This document shows, piece after piece, positions 11,426 through 12,375 of a stretch of 12,375 bases of DNA. The translations under genes were made by a program, and so were the position numbers. The DNA is taken from NCBI GenBank assembly GCA_030695685.1, contig JAUYPT010000072.1, positions 1 through 12,375 on the forward strand, in the 5' to 3' direction. Below the pieces are notes generated by a model. It saw only the letters and a list, made by a program, of their open reading frames with translations, made no database searches and was not told where the DNA came from. The stretch's first letter is position 1; each line of letters starts with the position of its first letter. This DNA is from Nanobdellota archaeon. Lineage in GTDB: Archaea; Nanobdellota; Nanobdellia; Woesearchaeales; GW2011-AR9.

Positions 11426-12118
11426 ATGCACAAGTATTGGAAAAAAACAATCACGGCAGCGCTTCTGACAGCTGGAATTGCCGCTGGTGGAGGATATGTT
11501 ACTACGATAGTGACAAAACTCCAGCACAATTTAGCATCGCTGGTACAGAATTCAAATGATGATGTCTTCTTTGAAGAAACACAATTTTACTCTGCAGCGT
11601 CATCGACAACGCACAGCAGACGAAAATACGTTTCTCCACTTCTACAGTCCAACCAGGAAAAGAAAAACGATTATGCTTTCCGCGATGCGTTAACGATTGC
11701 TTCCTTTGCCAGCAAAGTCAATGAAGATATCTTAATGACCGAAGAGCCGGAATTTATCCCAAAGATCAAAGCAAAAGATTATGGTCTTAATGCTTTATGT
11801 ACCGGCGCCTGCGTCTATGTGGAAATGCGCGGGGGCTATAGTAAATATAACCTGAAAAATAAGCAAACAACATTCGCCCATAAAGTTTGCGACGAAGATA
11901 GTGATGGAAAACCTTTTTGCAATATTGAAGAATATGTTATGGAAGAGTATTATCTCGTTATCAATAAAGAAGGTGAAATCAACGAATACGGGAAAATTGA
12001 ATCTAATAACAATAATATTGATAATAGCGACTATGTAAAAGTATTTAATGAAGAAGAATACGATAATCTTGATTATAATAGTGATTATAATTATGTTGGC
12101 CCTATTGAAATGTACTGA
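11426..12118 (+). CDS. Predicted exported protein, Cys-containing with Asn/Asp/Tyr-rich tail
   Basis: Taking the ATG at 11426 gives 230 residues beginning MHKYWKKTITAALLTAGIAA, a textbook basic n-region plus hydrophobic segment (signal peptide or membrane anchor, about 8-30). The middle part (35-115) is polar and low in cysteine. A compact region then carries four cysteines: CTGAC (two) and, after YSKYNLKNKQTTFAHK, VCDEDSDGKPFC (two), which could form two disulfides outside the cell. The last 40 residues are dominated by Asn, Asp, Glu and Tyr (NNNNIDNSDY... EYDNLDYNSDYNY), low-complexity and acidic. No family is recognised; I infer a cell-surface protein. Codon use in the tail (AAT, GAT, TAT) is more AT-rich than elsewhere. 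An ATG at 11402 would add eight residues but lies one base after the TATA box. Confidence 0.7.
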   Translation: MHKYWKKTITAALLTAGIAAGGGYVTTIVTKLQHNLASLVQNSNDDVFFEETQFYSAASSTTHSRRKYVSPLLQSNQEKKNDYAFRDALTIASFASKVNEDILMTEEPEFIPKIKAKDYGLNALCTGACVYVEMRGGYSKYNLKNKQTTFAHKVCDEDSDGKPFCNIEEYVMEEYYLVINKEGEINEYGKIESNNNNIDNSDYVKVFNEEEYDNLDYNSDYNYVGPIEMY

Positions 12119-12375
12119 CGTTATTACCACTCCACAATATAGTCAACGTAAGCTGTGCCAGTTCTCCTCGTCATTTTCTTTATGGTGAAGTAGGCACACT
12201 AATGTTATGTTTTTACCGAAGGAAAATGCAACGTAACTATTTCTTACGAATAGTTTAGCTCGGCTCACAAATTGGAGGCACAGCTGCTTACGTTGACATT
12301 ATCCCACTCCACTACCACAAAGTTTACTAACAAGGCAGTCCCATTTTCTGTAACGTTGAGAGGGGTGTTGCATAA
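12119..12375. other. Right-edge region with imperfect inverted repeat and duplicated motif
   Basis: Bases 12142-12159 (starting GTCAACGTAAGC) are inverted at 12277-12297; the right arm has three extra bases in the middle. Near-identical direct repeats TTATTACCACTCCAC (12121-12135) and TTATCCCACTCCAC (12299-12312) flank the left arm and follow the right arm. No complete gene is visible. Confidence 0.45.
12265..12375 (-). CDS. Possible 3' end of a leftward gene (partial)
   Basis: The minus frame from the window edge to a TGA at 12265 encodes 36 residues including VTENGTALLVNFVVVEWDN, a beta-strand-like stretch of a kind found in surface proteins. Downstream on the same strand (12174-12124), another short frame encodes TGTAYVDYIVEW before two stops; its ending resembles the first. 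This could be a real gene end followed by a decayed copy of the same motif, or chance. Too short to judge by composition. Confidence 0.25.
   Translation of the reverse strand, partial: LCNTPLNVTENGTALLVNFVVVEWDNVNVSSCASNL

Noticed and set aside
11795..12130. Isoleucine/phenylalanine-rich ORF antisense to the exported protein tail
   Set aside because: It is the mirror of the AAT/GAT/TAT-rich tail, which automatically reads as Ile/Phe/Val-rich on the other strand; it has no promoter.
1..12375. CRISPR array, defence island or prophage
   Set aside because: No regularly spaced repeats, cas genes, phage structural genes or integrase motifs were found; the only defence-like gene is the solitary methyltransferase.

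Overview
The window looks archaeal, most likely from a small-genome DPANN-type lineage (Woesearchaeota-like); the lineage is inferred, not proven. The evidence is diphthamide synthesis (a Dph2 gene), a tRNA without an encoded CCA and with a short bulge-helix intron, archaeal TATA boxes (TTTAAATA-like) about 26 nt upstream of most start codons (leaderless mRNAs), and densely packed genes with abutting or overlapping convergent 3' ends.

Layout. 1-144 is an edge region without a clear gene. A CDP-alcohol phosphatidyltransferase (145-675, -) diverges from a four-cistron operon (752-3747, +): the N-terminal part of Dph2, a four-helix membrane protein, the C-terminal part of Dph2, and an ATP-grasp protein whose motifs are in circularly permuted order. 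Next come a tandem-repeat, very basic 94-residue protein (3855-4139), a DNA methyltransferase with no restriction partner (4205-5056), a 196-bp non-coding terminal-inverted-repeat element with a 9-bp target duplication (5059-5254), and an MgtC/SapB-type membrane protein (5299-5712). An M32 carboxypeptidase (5713-7221, -) converges on it. A small membrane protein (7299-7658) overlaps the end of a full-length tRNA 2-selenouridine synthase (7647-8645, -). This is followed by a small orphan protein (8714-8953, -) and an intron-containing tRNA-Glu(UUC) gene (9024-9126, -). A retropepsin-like protease/RimK-like ligase pair (9230-10662, +) converges on a DUF5652-like membrane protein (10659-10916, -) and an unknown protein (10968-11342, -). 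A predicted exported, Cys-containing, Asn/Asp/Tyr-rich protein (11426-12118, +) is followed by a repeat-rich tail with an inverted repeat and a possible leftward gene end.

The strongest signal is the interrupted dph2. A 695-bp segment carrying only a membrane-protein ORF sits inside dph2, flanked by a TGGA direct repeat. Removing it in silico (join 1014 to 1710) restores one continuous 333-codon Dph2 with no residue lost or gained. The three cluster cysteines are all retained across the two pieces. The insertion leaves TAA-G-ATG and TAA-A-ATG junctions, each with its own Shine-Dalgarno sequence, so the gene may still work as a two-piece enzyme. The cut falls between domains 1 and 2. No transposase or integrase is encoded in the inserted segment.

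Functional links: SelU acts on the wobble U34 of tRNA-Glu(UUC), and a tRNA-Glu(UUC) gene lies about 400 bp from selU. Dph2 modifies elongation factor 2 and RimK enzymes can modify ribosomal proteins, so several genes here concern the translation apparatus. Two unrelated ATP-grasp genes are present, one in normal and one in permuted order.
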